Source: Acidobacteriaceae bacterium
GTDB lineage: Bacteria > Acidobacteriota > Terriglobia > Terriglobales > Acidobacteriaceae
Direction: 5' to 3'
Assembly: GCA_025355505.1 (NCBI GenBank)
Contig: JANXZM010000087.1
Location: 1 to 32,650 of the forward strand
DNA: 32,650 bases
Below, in pieces: positions 23,885-31,146 of this stretch. The notes beneath the pieces are model-generated. The model searched no databases, was not told the origin of the DNA, and was given only the letters and a program-made list of their open reading frames with translations. Positions within the stretch are counted from its first letter, which is position 1. The number at the start of each line of letters is the position of its first letter. A program made the translations under genes and the position numbers.

Positions 23885-24302
23885 TTGCGGCTCGCTTGCT
23901 GCTTGTTGTCCCAGACAGTTCACCTGACGATCTTAAAGTCTTACACTCTTAAAGTCGTCGCACATTCAATTTCCCCCCTAACAGCCCGTGGTGCAAGTAT
24001 GTTTTGTATCAGGGGATGCCTTCAGGGTGTACCGTAAGTGCCGTGTTATGAGGGTACCCTTAGGGAAACTCCGATCAAGTTGGTTCCCGGACAGTTTTGA
24101 ATGGGCATGGCTTTAGCTGCCGTTAGAACCCGCCACACAAGCGGCTTTAGCCGCCGACGGTCGCCTCTTCCTAGCATCCAGTCTTGCCCACCTGACTGAA
24201 TCGGATAATCCTTAAACGCTGGTTTTAAGTGCCGGAGTTTCACCACTGGCTGCTGGACAACCAAAGGGACGGTCGTACCGACGCGAGCACATCCCTACCC
24301 GC
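23885..24302. other. Non-coding region upstream of the ECF sigma gene
   Basis: About 400 bases without a supportable gene. It must contain the sigma-gene promoter. The centre is repetitive: a gggtaccc palindrome near 24053, a stretch gggaaactccgatcaagt (24063-24080) that resembles an inverted end of the 93-bp element, and hairpin words with loop ttta at 24104-24154. A 72-codon minus-strand frame (24046-24264) is made largely of these repeats and is not believed. Confidence 0.55.
24104..24154. repeat. Paired hairpins with TTTA loops
   Basis: gcggc-ttta-gccgc (24141-24154) is a perfect 5-bp stem with loop ttta. A weaker relative, ggcatggc-ttta-gctgcc, lies at 24104-24121. The same ctttag centre with different stems recurs at 27697-27716 and 27737-27750. 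Confidence 0.7.
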
Positions 24303-24761
24303 TCATTTCACTTTCGGCGAATCCATATCCGCAGCCTTCTGCTCGTCCCCATGAATTGTCCCGTCATCTTCCGCATAAAACGAGCGATGTTCGCTGTCCA
24401 TCTGCTTCGGCGTCATGGTAAGCACGAAACCGTCGTGGTGGGCACGGAAGCTGGCCGTGTAGTCCCCGCGGTCGGTGGTGCGCGCCATGCGCTTGGTGAG
24501 GGATCCGGTCCCTGCCAGGGACTCCAACGACTCCGCGAACTTGTTATGCCGTTTCTTGTATTGGCGCTCCGCCCGCAGTACCACCCGCATGTAGCCGAGC
24601 GCTTGCGCTTCCGATTCCGAGCGCGCCGGGTCGCCCGCAAACTTCGGCTGATATTGTCCTGAAGGTTGCGCCGGAGCCTGCGCCATCGCCAACCCTCCTG
24701 CCATCATCCCCATCGCCATAATTCCAGCAAAATACCGCTGTATCCGCCTTCCGTTCACCAT
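24303..24761 (-). CDS. Secreted pilin-like protein of unknown function
   Basis: A 152-residue exported protein with a signal peptide (residues about 8-28, ending in GLAMAQA) and a short linker rich in Gln and Pro. The body has an order seen in Acidobacteria pilin-like or pseudopilin globular domains: EAQALGYMRVVLRAERQYKK (helix), FAESLESLAG, then DYTASFRAHHDGFVLTMTPK and SFYAEDDGTIH (strands). It lacks the type III prepilin site (G followed by F-T-L-x-E), so it is probably not assembled as a pilin. An excellent AGGAGG lies just upstream of ATG 24761, or of the adjacent GTG. Function unknown. Confidence 0.72.
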   Translation of the reverse strand: MVNGRRIQRYFAGIMAMGMMAGGLAMAQAPAQPSGQYQPKFAGDPARSESEAQALGYMRVVLRAERQYKKRHNKFAESLESLAGTGSLTKRMARTTDRGDYTASFRAHHDGFVLTMTPKQMDSEHRSFYAEDDGTIHGDEQKAADMDSPKVK

Positions 24762-24883
24762 ATCCTCCTATGAGGCCTGATTTTGGGGGTTACCCCCGTA
24801 ATTTGGATCGCTCAGCAATCATTCCAATTCTCTGCTGGATCAGGCAAGCTTGGACAGGATGCAATCCTAACAGGGAAACCTTA

Positions 24884-25540
24884 ATGAAAGCTGCCGTTGC
24901 CAGAAAGCCGCTGATCCGTGTCGCCGTAGTGGAGAGCGATCCGCTGCGGTTCGTGGGATTCCGAGCCATCTTCGATACCGAACTTGATTTGGAGTTGGTC
25001 TCCGCCTCGCTCGCCGACCTTAGCCAGTTGCAGAGCATCGATCTCGTGCTTCTGGGCAATCGTGGTGGCCAGAACCTGTACGACATCATGGCCAGCATGA
25101 AAGCCATCCGCCCCGACCTGCGCATCATCGTCACCGGCTCCGGCATGGACGATGAGAGTGTCCTCAAAGCCATCGCAGCCGGTGCCAAGGGCTACGTGGA
25201 TGAGGCAGCCTCGCCCGCCGAGTTTATCCAGGCTCTCCGCATCGTCCATCAGGGTTCGGTGTGGGCCCCGCGCCGTGTGCTCTCGACTTTCATCGAACGC
25301 GTCAGCTCTTCCCCGGGTCGCATCTTCCCCGCCGGCCGGATCACGTTTACCGACCGCGAAAAAGAAGTCCTCGAAATGCTCGTTGCCGGCCGCTCCAATA
25401 AAGAAATTGGCTCTGCCCTGGGCATCGAAGAACGCACCGTGAAAGCTCACGTCGCTAAACTGATGCGCAAAGTCGGAGTGCAGAACCGCATCGCCCTCTC
25501 CGTCCACGCCATCACACATTCCCTGGTGACCGCAAAGTAG
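24884..25540 (+). CDS. LuxR-family regulator with non-phosphorylatable receiver
   Basis: A 218-residue transcription factor with a receiver-like fold (about 10-125) and a GerE helix-turn-helix (about 152-214: FTDREKEVLEMLVAGRSNKE then IEERTVKAHVAKLMRKVGVQ). The acidic entry is VESD, but the phospho-acceptor strand reads DLVLLGNRGG, with Gly58 in place of Asp. The switch Lys is replaced as well (GYVDEA against the usual YLLKDA). It is thus a pseudo-receiver, like the regulator at 838-1650, though the two are not close copies. The open frame extends to 24770; the ATG at 24884 has CAGGGAAA upstream and gives the normal N-terminus. It is divergent from the pilin-like gene. Confidence 0.9.
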   Translation: MKAAVARKPLIRVAVVESDPLRFVGFRAIFDTELDLELVSASLADLSQLQSIDLVLLGNRGGQNLYDIMASMKAIRPDLRIIVTGSGMDDESVLKAIAAGAKGYVDEAASPAEFIQALRIVHQGSVWAPRRVLSTFIERVSSSPGRIFPAGRITFTDREKEVLEMLVAGRSNKEIGSALGIEERTVKAHVAKLMRKVGVQNRIALSVHAITHSLVTAK

Positions 25541-25983
25541 TTTTTATTTCCCGAGCCGGCTTCCTCAGCCGGCCGTCTCCCTGTCGCCCCGTGTAACCAA
25601 CGGTCCGACTCCCAGCACCCGTTCTGATGCCGCTCGCCTCCCAGATTCTCAGCCCTTCCCCTGTGCCCCCCCCTCTGTCCCCTGTGGTGATGCCCTTGGG
25701 CCCTTTGCCATCAACCCTGCCACAGTTTCGCTCCGGTTACCAAAGTACAGTGACCCTCGTAATCTTGTCCCCTTTCCCCACCTGCCCCATACTCGCTTCA
25801 CCTACCACAGAACCTGGGAGACGGGGTTGGAATCGGAGATTAGGGTCGCCGATTTTCAACCCCGCATTTTTTTGCCTTACACCTGACTCACCCTCATCAC
25901 TCCCCAAGTATCCTCCGCTTCCCACTCCGCATCGAATAGAATCATAGACAAGAGAATCCATACTCCTATCTCCCAAGAGAGGC
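25541..25983. other. Non-coding region between the LuxR regulator and the SYLF gene
   Basis: About 440 bases with no gene I can support. The left end has a hairpin at 25555-25573. At 25655-25690 there is a C-rich stretch with 'ctctgtcccctgtggtga', a relative of the ctctgtggtgaa repeat. The 106-codon frame at 25627-25947 is Pro/Ser-rich by composition and lies over these repeats, so it is rejected. The SYLF promoter is presumably in the AT-richer part at about 25920-25975. Confidence 0.5.
25555..25573. repeat. GCCGGCT hairpin after the LuxR regulator
   Basis: gccggct (25555-25561) and agccggc (25567-25573) form a 7-bp stem with loop tcctc. The T-rich tract lies before the hairpin rather than after it, so it does not look like a normal intrinsic terminator of the upstream gene. 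Confidence 0.6.
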
Positions 25984-26691
25984 ATGATGCGAAATTTCCT
26001 CGTTCTGCTGCTGCTCGTCTGTTTCCTGACCCCCATTCTTTCCGCCGATGACGACACCAAGGCCCCCGACGCCAACACCAAGACTTCTGGCCGCATCGAC
26101 GCCGCCGGCACGGTCCTCGACGAAATCCAGGCTGCCCCGGACCAGCGGATCCCCGAAGAGGTGCTAGGTTCGGCCGAATGTGTGGCCGTGGTCCCCTCAA
26201 TGCTCAAGGGCGGTTTCGTCTTCGGCGCCCGTTATGGCAGAGGCGTCGCCAGTTGCCGCACTCCAAAGGGCTGGAGCGCACCCGCTTTCTTTACCATCAG
26301 CGGCGGCAGTTTCGGCTTGCAGATCGGCGGCCAGGCCGTCGATCTCGTCATGCTCATCATGAACAAAAGCGGCATGGATAACCTGCTCTCCAGCCAGTTC
26401 AAGCTCGGCGCCGATGCCAGCGCCGCCGCCGGCCCCGTCGGTCGCCACGCCTCCGCCGATACCGATTGGAAGATGAGAGCGCAGGTTCTCACCTACTCGC
26501 GCGCCCGCGGCCTCTTCGCCGGACTCGAACTCCACGGCGCCGTCATCAAACAGGACAAAGACAGCACTCGCGAATTTTACGGCCGCATGGTCCCCTTCAA
26601 AACGTCCCTCAAGGGAGACATCGAAGCTCCCAAATCCGCCTACCCCTTCTTGAGCACTCTAGCCAAGTGGGCACAGTCGGCGGCAAAGTAG
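25984..26691 (+). CDS. Exported SYLF-domain (Ysc84-like) protein
   Basis: A 235-residue protein with an N-terminal signal peptide (MRNFLVLLLLVCFLTPILSA). The rest is a SYLF domain, named for its founding eukaryotic members and known there to bind phosphoinositides. Bacterial members are periplasmic or lipid-associated and of uncertain role. Typical blocks: PDQRIPEEVLGSAECVAVVP, GGFVFGARYGRGVASCR, WSAPAFFTISGGSFGLQIGG, VDLVMLIMNKSGMDNLL, KLGADASAAAGPVGRHA and LTYSRARGLFAGLELHGAVI. There is no lipobox Cys, so it is probably soluble. Two adjacent ATGs (25984, 25987) share an AGAGAGG site. It is followed by a perfect hairpin and the acyltransferase, so co-transcription is possible. Confidence 0.92.
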   Translation: MMRNFLVLLLLVCFLTPILSADDDTKAPDANTKTSGRIDAAGTVLDEIQAAPDQRIPEEVLGSAECVAVVPSMLKGGFVFGARYGRGVASCRTPKGWSAPAFFTISGGSFGLQIGGQAVDLVMLIMNKSGMDNLLSSQFKLGADASAAAGPVGRHASADTDWKMRAQVLTYSRARGLFAGLELHGAVIKQDKDSTREFYGRMVPFKTSLKGDIEAPKSAYPFLSTLAKWAQSAAK

Positions 26692-26699
26692 GAAAAGTC

Positions 26700-26760
26700 A
26701 GTTCTCAGTTCCCAGTTCTCAGTCTTCGATTCAGTCACTGAGAACTGGGAACTGAGAACT
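26700..26760. repeat. Perfect 24-bp hairpin just upstream of the lauroyl acyltransferase
   Basis: The arm 26700-26723 is the exact complement of 26737-26760, with a 13-base loop. Each arm is built of the words gttctcagtt and cccagttctcagt. The right arm ends 7 bases before the GTG start at 26768. Related words (cactgagaactgcgaact) occur at about 786-803. Confidence 0.92.
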
Positions 26761-26767
26761 ACCCACC

Positions 26768-27667
26768 GTGCGACAACGCCTTGAGTACGCTCTAGTCTGG
26801 CCCTGGATAAAAATCCTGGGCTTGCTCCCCCGTCCCCTGGCGCGCGCCATCGGCATCACATTGGGCCTGGCCGTCTACGCCGTTCACCGGCGCCTACGCG
26901 CCACCGGACTGCGCAACCTCGCTCTCGCCTTCCCCGAGATGCCCGAGCACGAACGCCACCGCATCGTGCGCGGCGAATTCATCTCCCTAGGTCGCCAGCT
27001 CGCCGAAGTCTGCCTCTTCCCCCGCTGCACCCGCGAAAATATATCAAGCGTCGTCGTCTATCACGGCTTTGAAAACTTCCAGCGCGCCTACGCTCGCGGC
27101 AAAGGCGTTCTGTTTCTTACCGGGCACCTCGGAGCCTGGGAACTCTCCGCCTTCGCTCACTCGCTGCAAGGCCATCCGCTGTCCATCGTCATGCGCTCCC
27201 TCGACAATCCCTACATCGACGCCCTCCTCCAGCGCTACCGCACCATGCACGGGAACCGTACCGTAGACAAAGACGATTTCGTCCGCGGCCTGCTCTCCGC
27301 CATGAAAGCCGGCGAAACCGTCGGCATCCTCATGGACACCAATATGACCCCGCCGCAGGGCGTCTTCGTCGATTTCTTCGGCATCCCCGCCTGCACCGCC
27401 AGCGGCCTGGCTCGCATTGCCCTGCACACCCACGCCGCCGTCGTCCCCGGCTTTACCGTGTGGGATTCGAAACTGCGAAAATATATCCTGCGCTTCGATC
27501 CCGCCATCGAGTTAATTCGCACCGGCGATGATCAAACCGACATCATCGCCAACACCGCAAAATTTACCAAAGTCATCGAAGACTTCATCCGCCTCTACCC
27601 CGACCAGTGGCTTTGGGTGCACCGCCGCTGGAAAACCCGCCCGCCCGGCCAGCCCCCGCTCTACTAA
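26768..27667 (+). CDS. Lipid A biosynthesis acyltransferase (LpxL/HtrB family)
   Basis: A 299-residue inner-membrane enzyme of the LpxL/LpxM family. These enzymes transfer a secondary acyl chain from acyl-ACP to Kdo-lipid A. The N-terminal membrane region is about 5-35. The acyltransferase motif HX4E is present as HLGAWE in VLFLTGHLGAWELSAF. Other family blocks are LDNPYIDALLQRYR, MDTNMTPPQGVFVDFFGIPA, TASGLARIALHTHAAVVPGF and the closing YPDQWLWVHRRWKTRP. The start is a GTG at 26768; no other start is better. Whether it adds laurate or another chain cannot be told. It lies about 160 bases before lpxD, so the two lipid A steps are neighbours. Confidence 0.92.
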   Translation: MRQRLEYALVWPWIKILGLLPRPLARAIGITLGLAVYAVHRRLRATGLRNLALAFPEMPEHERHRIVRGEFISLGRQLAEVCLFPRCTRENISSVVVYHGFENFQRAYARGKGVLFLTGHLGAWELSAFAHSLQGHPLSIVMRSLDNPYIDALLQRYRTMHGNRTVDKDDFVRGLLSAMKAGETVGILMDTNMTPPQGVFVDFFGIPACTASGLARIALHTHAAVVPGFTVWDSKLRKYILRFDPAIELIRTGDDQTDIIANTAKFTKVIEDFIRLYPDQWLWVHRRWKTRPPGQPPLY

Positions 27668-27696
27668 GCTGCCGAAAAACAGGGGATCCGTATCAA

Positions 27697-27750
27697 GGTA
27701 TCGCTTTAGCGATACCGCAATTCCGCAAATTCAGATGCCCCTTTAGGGGC
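27697..27750. repeat. Two TTTA-loop hairpins between acyltransferase and lpxD
   Basis: ggtatcgc-ttta-gcgatacc (27697-27716) is a perfect 8-bp stem. gcccc-ttta-ggggc (27737-27750) is a perfect 5-bp stem. Their stems are unrelated, but the ctttag centre is shared with 24141-24154. The right one is followed by ctgggca, which can extend the pairing. Confidence 0.8.
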
Positions 27751-27825
27751 TGGGCACGCACCGGCGGAGAGCACAACCTCGCCCCCGTTGTACACACCCC
27801 CCTCGGAAAGCGACAATAGAGAACC

Positions 27826-28821
27826 ATGAAGCAAACCCTGCGCGATCTAGCCGAGAAACTCGGCTGCCGTCTCCTCGGAGACACTTCCATCACCGTGACC
27901 AGCGTCTCCAGCCTGCACTCCGCCACCAGCCATAGCCTCGTCTTCGTGGAGGACGCCCAATATCTCGACGCGGCACTACGCTCACCCGCCGCCGCCGTCA
28001 TCGCAGGAGAATTCGCCGCCAGCGCCACCGCCTCCAAGCCCATCCTCATCTCCGCCCAGCCGCGCCTAACTTTTGCGCGAGCCGCAAAGCTGCTCCGCCA
28101 CCCCGACCGCAATCCCGCCATTCATCCCGCCGCCATCGTTCCCCCATCCGCCGAGATCGGCAAGAACGTCTCCATCGGCCCCGGCGCCATTCTCGGCGAA
28201 CGCGTCAAGCTCGGCCATGAAACCACCATCGGCGCCGGTTCGGTCATCGGCGACGACGCTGTGATCGGTAACCATTGCCGCATCGATCCCAACGTCACTG
28301 TCTATCCGGGCACTACTCTCGGCAACCGCGTCGTAGTCCAGGCTGGCGCTGTCCTGGGCAGTGAAGGCTTCGGCTACGTCCGCGATTCGCAAACCGGACG
28401 CTACGAGCAATCCCCACAAATCGGACGCCTCGTGATCGAAGACGATGTCGAAATCGGCGCCAACTCCACCCTCGACCGCGGCGCTCTCGACGAAACCCGC
28501 ATCCGCCGCGGCTCGAAAATCGATAATCTCGTACACATCGCCCACAACGTCCAGATCGGCCACGACGTTATCATCGCCGCTCAAACCGGCCTCTCCGGCA
28601 GCGTCACCGTGGAAGACAACGTAGTCATGGGCGGACAAGTCGGCATCGGCGATCACGCCCGCATTGAATCCGGCGCCATGTTAGGTGGACAATGCGGCAT
28701 CCTGCCGAAGAAAATCCTGCGCGGGAAAGGCGTAGTCTTCTGGGGCACCCCAGCCCGCCCGGTGAGGGAGTATCTTAAAGAACTGGCGTTCGTAACGCGC
28801 TCGGTCAAACAAAATCGCTGA
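27826..28821 (+). CDS. lpxD: UDP-3-O-acylglucosamine N-acyltransferase
   Basis: A 331-residue cytoplasmic trimeric enzyme, third step of lipid A synthesis: it puts a hydroxyacyl chain on the 2-amino group of UDP-3-O-acylglucosamine. The N-terminal uridine-binding domain (about 1-97) is followed by a left-handed beta-helix of hexapeptide repeats (about 98-300; for example ISPSA-like, IGKNVSIGPGAILG, VIGDDAVIG, VIEDDVEIG). The catalytic His is in NLVHIAHNVQIG (His240, matching His239 of E. coli), and the GSEGFGYV block is present. A C-terminal helix closes the protein (PVREYLKELAFV). The ATG at 27826 has only a weak GAGA site. LpxA, LpxC and FabZ are not in the window. Confidence 0.97.
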   Translation: MKQTLRDLAEKLGCRLLGDTSITVTSVSSLHSATSHSLVFVEDAQYLDAALRSPAAAVIAGEFAASATASKPILISAQPRLTFARAAKLLRHPDRNPAIHPAAIVPPSAEIGKNVSIGPGAILGERVKLGHETTIGAGSVIGDDAVIGNHCRIDPNVTVYPGTTLGNRVVVQAGAVLGSEGFGYVRDSQTGRYEQSPQIGRLVIEDDVEIGANSTLDRGALDETRIRRGSKIDNLVHIAHNVQIGHDVIIAAQTGLSGSVTVEDNVVMGGQVGIGDHARIESGAMLGGQCGILPKKILRGKGVVFWGTPARPVREYLKELAFVTRSVKQNR

Positions 28822-28843
28822 GCGGAATTTGAACGCCGACCTG

Positions 28844-28865
28844 GAGACGCGGCTTGCCGCGCCTC
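28844..28865. repeat. GACGCGGCTTGCCGCG hairpin word
   Basis: cgcgg-cttg-ccgcg (28848-28861) with outer gag/ctc pairing. The core gacgcggc is shared with the palindrome inside rarA (12314-12331). A separate word repeat, aagagctaacggctaagagct, follows at 28875-28895, ending 9 bases before the next start codon. Confidence 0.7.
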
Positions 28866-28904
28866 TGCCGGTCCTAAGAGCTAACGGCTAAGAGCTGCCT
28901 TCTC

Positions 28905-29552
28905 ATGCCCATCCTCGTCATCGGCGGACACACCCGCAACGTCGGCAAAACCAGCGTCGTCGCCGGTCTCATCGCCGCCCTGCCCGACTTCCGCTGGACC
29001 GCCCTCAAAATCACTCAATCCAGACACGTCGTCTGCTCCGCCAACGGCGCAGCCTGCGACTGCTCCACCCCTGATCACTCCTTTGCCGTGTCAGAAGAAA
29101 AAGACCGCTCCGGCAAATCCGACTCTTCACGCTTCCTCGTAGCCGGAGCCGATCGCTCCTGGTGGGTCCGCACCCAGCAAGGGCACCTCGCCGAAGCCAT
29201 GCCCCGCATCCGCAATATCCTCGCCTCCACGCAAAACGCCATCATCGAATCCAACAGCATTCTGCGCTTTCTAAAACCCGATCTCTATTTAACCGTGCTC
29301 GACCCGCTGACCGCCGATTTCAAGGCATCCGCGCAAACTTTTCTCGACCACGCCGACGCCGTCCTGTTGCACGCGGGATCCGACTCATCGCATCCGGCTT
29401 GGGAAAAAGTCTCCCTGAAGTCCAACATCGACCGCCCAACGTTCGCGATCCACCCGCCAAACTACGTAACGCCCGAAGTCGTCGAGTTCGTCCGCGCTCG
29501 GCTGTCCTCATTCTCCGCATCTTCGTGCCACAACCCACAACTGTCATCCTGA
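28905..29552 (+). CDS. P-loop NTPase (BioD/MobB-like, SIMIBI class) of unknown function
   Basis: A 215-residue cytoplasmic protein. The N-terminus ILVIGGHTRNVGKTSVVAG has a G-x5-GKT Walker A loop, as in dethiobiotin synthetase (GTDTxVGKT), placing it in the SIMIBI group. The later DRSGKSDSSRFLVAGA block resembles the MobB GKDSxRH..AGA region. Between them lies a Cys cluster (Cys at about 44, 50 and 52, CSANGAACDC) that may bind metal. The mid-region IIESNSILRFLKPDLYLTVLD is a Walker-B-like strand with a conserved Asn-Ser. No substrate can be named. The TGA stop at 29550-29552 and the last codons lie within an interspersed repeat (29542 onward), so the C-terminal few residues are repeat-derived. 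Confidence 0.82.
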   Translation: MPILVIGGHTRNVGKTSVVAGLIAALPDFRWTALKITQSRHVVCSANGAACDCSTPDHSFAVSEEKDRSGKSDSSRFLVAGADRSWWVRTQQGHLAEAMPRIRNILASTQNAIIESNSILRFLKPDLYLTVLDPLTADFKASAQTFLDHADAVLLHAGSDSSHPAWEKVSLKSNIDRPTFAIHPPNYVTPEVVEFVRARLSSFSASSCHNPQLSS

Positions 29553-29621
29553 GCGAAGCGAAGGACCTGCTTTCTTGTCGACGCGCGAAACAGCAGCTCC
29601 TTCGCTTCGCTCAGCATGACA
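29542..29621. repeat. Inverted pair of TCATCCTGAGCGAAGCGAAGGA repeats
   Basis: tgtcatcctgagcgaagcga onward (29542-29568) is followed by its near-complement ending agcatgaca (29598-29621), giving a long imperfect hairpin. The same word occurs four times in direct orientation at 32306-32507. The left copy supplies the stop codon of the P-loop gene. Confidence 0.88.
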
Positions 29622-29715
29622 AGGCAAAAGTATGTCGCGATTTAACGCGATACGACCGTAAGCGCTTCCTAAAGCCTTTCTCTACGCCCTCTGCGTTCTC
29701 CCCGGTTCCAAGCTC

Positions 29716-31131
29716 TCACCCCGCATACATCCCAATCACCCGCTCAATCGCCCGCCGGCACACCGCGCAGAAGGTCTTGCTCCGCGTGAACATAATGCAG
29801 TCCATCTCGGGACGGTAGTATCCCTTCGCCTCGTAATTCGCGCCTTCGAAAGCTCCGACCTTCCCTGCGTTGCGATCCGCGCCAAGGACGGCATCCTCCT
29901 TCTCGCGCTCTTTGCGGAACAGTTCTTCCATCTCCGCCTCCGGCTTTCCTGCAGCCCTCAATTCCCGGCGCTGCCGCTGGATCTCCTGCTCAAAGCGCTC
30001 AAATTCATCTTTCTTCCACGGAGTGGGAATCCGCGTCCCCGCCTCAACCAGATCTTTCCACTTCAAATTCGCGGGATCGAGCAACGCGGTCACATTCGGC
30101 TCCCAGGGCTCCGTTTTTTTGTCCGGCGAAAGATAGGCCACGTCGGATGTGTAATATTCATCCGCCAGTGCCGCGAACTGGTGGCCAAATTCGTGCACGC
30201 CCACATACCCGGACCACATGTTGTCAGTCGACACCGTCGCATACTGATTGAAAATTCCGCCGCCACCATACGTCTGCCCGTTTACCAGGATTTCAATAAA
30301 CTCATAGGGCGCAAACGAGGCCACATCGCGCAGCGTTCGGTTCTCCATGGTCAGCACATAGCGCTCCGACCCAAACGCATCGTAGGATGCACCCACCGGC
30401 GAACGCCGGTAGATTCCCGCCGAGGGCCGCGACACTCCAGACTCCTCCGCCGCCGGACACAGCCCCCACACATTGAAATCTTTCTTGTGCTCGCGAAACG
30501 GCGATGTCGTAAACAGCGTCTCCGCGAATCGCCGCGCATCTTTCTCAAACTTCCAACGCTCCGCCCCCGTATAACCATCGCCCAGTACCACCAAGTCCAC
30601 CTTGGTTGCCGGATCGCCCATCTTCTGCAATTCCATCAACGCCCCCGGCGAAGGGGGACGCGACCGGTCCACGAACTTGTCCTTCGGATCGACCACCGTC
30701 TTCCACACTTCCTTCCAGACTTCCTGAGAGCCGCTCCCAGCACGCTCTTTCAGCGACACCTCCACCGGCCCGTCGGGATTCGGAAAACGCAGCGACTCCG
30801 AAAACGTCCGGTTCCCGTTGCGCGCCTCGTCTGTCTCTTTCCACTCTCCGAACACGGAATTGAATCCGCGCGAGTACACCAGCTTCCCGCTCCCGCGCTC
30901 CCGCACTTCAAACAGGTAGTTTCCCAACTGGCTTTCGTCGATGGATTTGTTCAGATTCCCCGGCCACTCCAGCGGCTCCAGCACCACACGATCCACACTG
31001 AACCATTCCTCGTGAGAGTTTCCGGTGTGGTAATAATCCACGCGCAGGGTGCGCGGCGCCGCAAAACTTGCTGTGGGAAAACTGAAGACGCACAATAGAA
31101 GAGAAGCAACAGCGCCGAGCGCTCGTTTCAT
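29716..31131 (-). CDS. Secreted M64-family (IgA peptidase-like) metallopeptidase
   Basis: A 471-residue exported zinc peptidase. A signal peptide (MKRALGAVASLLLCVFSFPT, cleavage near SFA-APR) precedes an N-terminal beta domain (about 28-150) seen in M64 proteins. The catalytic domain then carries VDLVVLGDGYTGAERWKFEK, FNVWGLCPAAEESGVSRP, and the zinc motif HEFGH (His313, Glu314, His317) in GVHEFGHQFAALADEYY, with the following Asp/Glu as third ligand. The C-terminus has conserved Cys residues (MDCIMFTRSKTFCAVCRRAI). The family is named for IgA cleavage in Clostridium; most environmental members have unknown substrates. The ATG at 31131 is the natural start. It follows the BamE-like gene by 15 bases in the same direction, so they are likely co-transcribed. 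Confidence 0.92.
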   Translation of the reverse strand: MKRALGAVASLLLCVFSFPTASFAAPRTLRVDYYHTGNSHEEWFSVDRVVLEPLEWPGNLNKSIDESQLGNYLFEVRERGSGKLVYSRGFNSVFGEWKETDEARNGNRTFSESLRFPNPDGPVEVSLKERAGSGSQEVWKEVWKTVVDPKDKFVDRSRPPSPGALMELQKMGDPATKVDLVVLGDGYTGAERWKFEKDARRFAETLFTTSPFREHKKDFNVWGLCPAAEESGVSRPSAGIYRRSPVGASYDAFGSERYVLTMENRTLRDVASFAPYEFIEILVNGQTYGGGGIFNQYATVSTDNMWSGYVGVHEFGHQFAALADEYYTSDVAYLSPDKKTEPWEPNVTALLDPANLKWKDLVEAGTRIPTPWKKDEFERFEQEIQRQRRELRAAGKPEAEMEELFRKEREKEDAVLGADRNAGKVGAFEGANYEAKGYYRPEMDCIMFTRSKTFCAVCRRAIERVIGMYAG

Positions 31132-31146
31132 GACCGAGATTGTAGC

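Noticed and set aside
24046-24264. 72-codon minus-strand frame upstream of the ECF sigma gene
   Set aside because: Made largely of the ttta-loop hairpin words and a possible 93-bp-element end; no protein-like character.
25555-25573. Intrinsic terminator of the LuxR regulator
   Set aside because: The hairpin is not followed by a T-run on either strand; the T-rich tract precedes it on the plus strand.
25627-25947. 106-codon plus-strand frame before the SYLF gene
   Set aside because: Pro/Ser/Leu-rich product covering repeat words, with no ribosome site and no domain.
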